NCBI GenBank assembly: GCA_030424825.1
Contig: JAUHWE010000230.1
Location: 1-7,233 of the forward strand
DNA: 7,233 bases
Origin: Verrucomicrobiia bacterium
Lineage (GTDB): Bacteria > Verrucomicrobiota > Verrucomicrobiia > Opitutales > Opitutaceae
Direction of reading: 5' to 3'
The position numbers and the translations under genes are program-made. The notes under the pieces were generated by a model. The model made no database searches. It was not told the origin of the DNA and worked only from the letters and a program-made list of their open reading frames with translations. Positions 6,001 to 7,233 of the stretch are shown one piece after another. Position 1 is the first letter of the stretch. Each line of letters opens with the position of its first letter.

Positions 6001-7155
6001 ATGCGGCCTAGAGCAACACTCGTCATACCCATAGGAAATGGCCGCTTACCCTTGCGGATCATTCGATGCCTAGAGGATTGCCATGTGGATTTCATTCTCC
6101 TTTCCAAAGAACGCCACAACGTATCCAGAAAAAGTAAGTATTGTAACGAATTTATCTACTCGGACCCTCACAACGATGACGCACTGGTGGATCAGTTGCT
6201 GACTTTGAAACGAGCCCTATTTCCCGAGATACTATTTCCGATTACCACCCCAGGATTTCAATTTGTAGCCAGAAACCGAGATCGACTGGGCAACCGCTTT
6301 CGCATTCCGCCTATTTCCGCTATCGAAAGCCTGGAGATCGCATCCGACAAGCGACGTCTGTATGAATTCTCGCTTAGTAACGAACTTCCGGTCTTGCCGA
6401 GTGTTCCCCTTGAGGAGATCTCTTCCTATGGAGAACAATCCTTACCCTTTCCGGCTTTAGCCAAAACTACTAATCGGGAGTTCGGAGCCGGTTTCAAACG
6501 AATCAATTTAGCCGACGAACTTAATTCTTTCCGCGATTCACTCGACCTGAATCAACGCTCAGAATACATCATACAACCCTTCATCACCGGGAAAGATGTA
6601 TCGTTCTCCGCGTACTGTGAGAATGGCGAAATCAAGTGCTATACTGTATGGCGAGCCATATTCTACGGTAAAAAGAAATATGAAATCCCTCGCTGCATCG
6701 AGTTCATGGATAATCCACGAGCCCTCGCACTCGCGAGCAAGTTGCTAGGCGCACTCCGCTGGGAAGGTGTTTGTGACATCGACTTTTTCGAAGACGATAA
6801 AAGCGGGGATCTTTGGCTGCTAGAAGTAAACGCGCGTCTGTGGGGCAACGTGGTCGGTTGCGCCTTACGTGGAATCAACTTTCCCAAATTGCTCTGCGAT
6901 GTAGCTCTCGGCGAATCCAACTACGCACAATTGAAGCAATCTACGGGAATCTACTGCTACCCCAAAGGCATTCCTAAAGCGCTGAAACAGAAGCAAACGC
7001 GTAAAGCCCTCTTCCATCGCCCCTTCGCCACAACAGGTCTCATGCCCGTCATCAAAGATATCGGCCCCGAATTCTACAAATTTTATCTAAAAGTGAGGCT
7101 CCTCTTGACCCAGCGATTTAAAAAATCCACCTCAAATCCGCAGTCACCATCTTGA
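6001..7155 (+). CDS. ATP-grasp superfamily carboxylate-amine (or similar) ligase
   Basis: A 384-residue ATP-grasp protein, predicted to activate a carboxylate as an acyl phosphate with ATP and join it to an amine or other nucleophile. Residues of about 5-105 form the pre-ATP-grasp Rossmann-like domain (ATLVIPIGNG at 5-14; EILFPITTPG). The ATP-grasp fold follows: K117 (ASDKRRLYEF) opens the subdomain, K155 (PALAKTTNREFGAGFKRI) is the likely ATP-binding Lys beside the glycine-containing loop, D260 lies in GVCDIDFFED, and E275-V-N277-A-R279 is the magnesium-binding signature. All key positions look intact. It resembles the predicted carboligase group (COG3919-like), often found near surface-polysaccharide or natural-product genes. 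The substrate is unknown. The C-terminal ~70 residues are basic and lie beyond the core fold. The ATG at 6001 lacks a Shine-Dalgarno sequence. Its stop overlaps the next start, so the two are probably co-translated. Confidence 0.82.
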   Translation: MRPRATLVIPIGNGRLPLRIIRCLEDCHVDFILLSKERHNVSRKSKYCNEFIYSDPHNDDALVDQLLTLKRALFPEILFPITTPGFQFVARNRDRLGNRFRIPPISAIESLEIASDKRRLYEFSLSNELPVLPSVPLEEISSYGEQSLPFPALAKTTNREFGAGFKRINLADELNSFRDSLDLNQRSEYIIQPFITGKDVSFSAYCENGEIKCYTVWRAIFYGKKKYEIPRCIEFMDNPRALALASKLLGALRWEGVCDIDFFEDDKSGDLWLLEVNARLWGNVVGCALRGINFPKLLCDVALGESNYAQLKQSTGIYCYPKGIPKALKQKQTRKALFHRPFATTGLMPVIKDIGPEFYKFYLKVRLLLTQRFKKSTSNPQSPS

Positions 7156-7233
7156 AAAAAGGAAACATCAGCGCAAGGCACGTAGTCGGGATCATCTTTC
7201 TGATTCTGCAGTTGTTTGCCATTGGCTACGCAC
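7152..7233 (+). CDS. N-terminus of a probable membrane or exported protein (partial, runs off the window)
   Basis: A TTG start at 7152-7154 overlaps the ATP-grasp stop codon (TTGA), the arrangement seen in translationally coupled genes. The 27 visible codons read MKKGNISARHVVGIIF then LILQLFAIGYA: a short positively charged N-terminus and a hydrophobic run of about 17 residues, as in a first transmembrane helix or signal anchor. No family can be assigned. The frame stays open to the window edge. Confidence is limited by the short length and the non-ATG start. Confidence 0.6.
   Translation, partial: MKKGNISARHVVGIIFLILQLFAIGYA

Noticed and set aside
5750..6011. Two overlapping ~64-codon open frames on opposite strands
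   Set aside because: AT-leaning DNA gives chance open frames. Neither has motifs or translation signals, and the plus-strand one runs into the ATP-grasp start.

Overview
The window looks like a stretch of chromosome from a free-living, probably marine bacterium of the PVC group. Verrucomicrobiota such as Puniceicoccales or Opitutales is my best guess, at about even odds. The reasons are moderate GC, a class II-A aldolase, the tail of a decayed sulfatase (sulfatases are greatly expanded in marine PVC bacteria), and mostly absent Shine-Dalgarno sequences. No rRNA, tRNA, CRISPR array, insertion sequence or prophage gene is visible.

Layout. Bases 1-558 hold no recognisable gene, but include a perfect 9-bp inverted repeat at 436-462 just upstream of the first gene. 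A GNAT acetyltransferase with an unassigned N-terminal region (559-1329, +) converges on a beta-hydroxyacid dehydrogenase (1354-2241, -), with only 24 bp between their stop codons. The dehydrogenase is divergent from a single-HKD phospholipase-D-like protein (2386-2913, +). Then comes an XRE-type regulator fused to what looks like a catalytically dead class III nucleotidyl cyclase domain (3094-3828, +). It converges on class II fructose-bisphosphate aldolase (3976-5007, -), which has a clear intrinsic terminator at 3907-3950. Upstream of the aldolase are a 9-bp inverted repeat (5118-5152) and the C-terminal remnant of a sulfatase (about 5222-5563, +). After a 437-bp gene-poor stretch comes an ATP-grasp ligase (6001-7155, +). 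Its stop codon overlaps the TTG start of a probable membrane protein that runs off the window.

How the genes relate. Most are single-gene units in alternating orientation, so the region does not read as one pathway. The aldolase is central glycolysis/gluconeogenesis. The dehydrogenase probably reduces a small aldehyde acid such as glyoxylate or succinic semialdehyde. The only likely operon is the ATP-grasp gene with its overlapping partner. The most unusual protein is the XRE-cyclase fusion: it keeps the residues expected to recognise adenine but has lost one metal-binding Asp and the transition-state Asn and Arg. This suggests a DNA-binding regulator that senses a nucleotide rather than making one.
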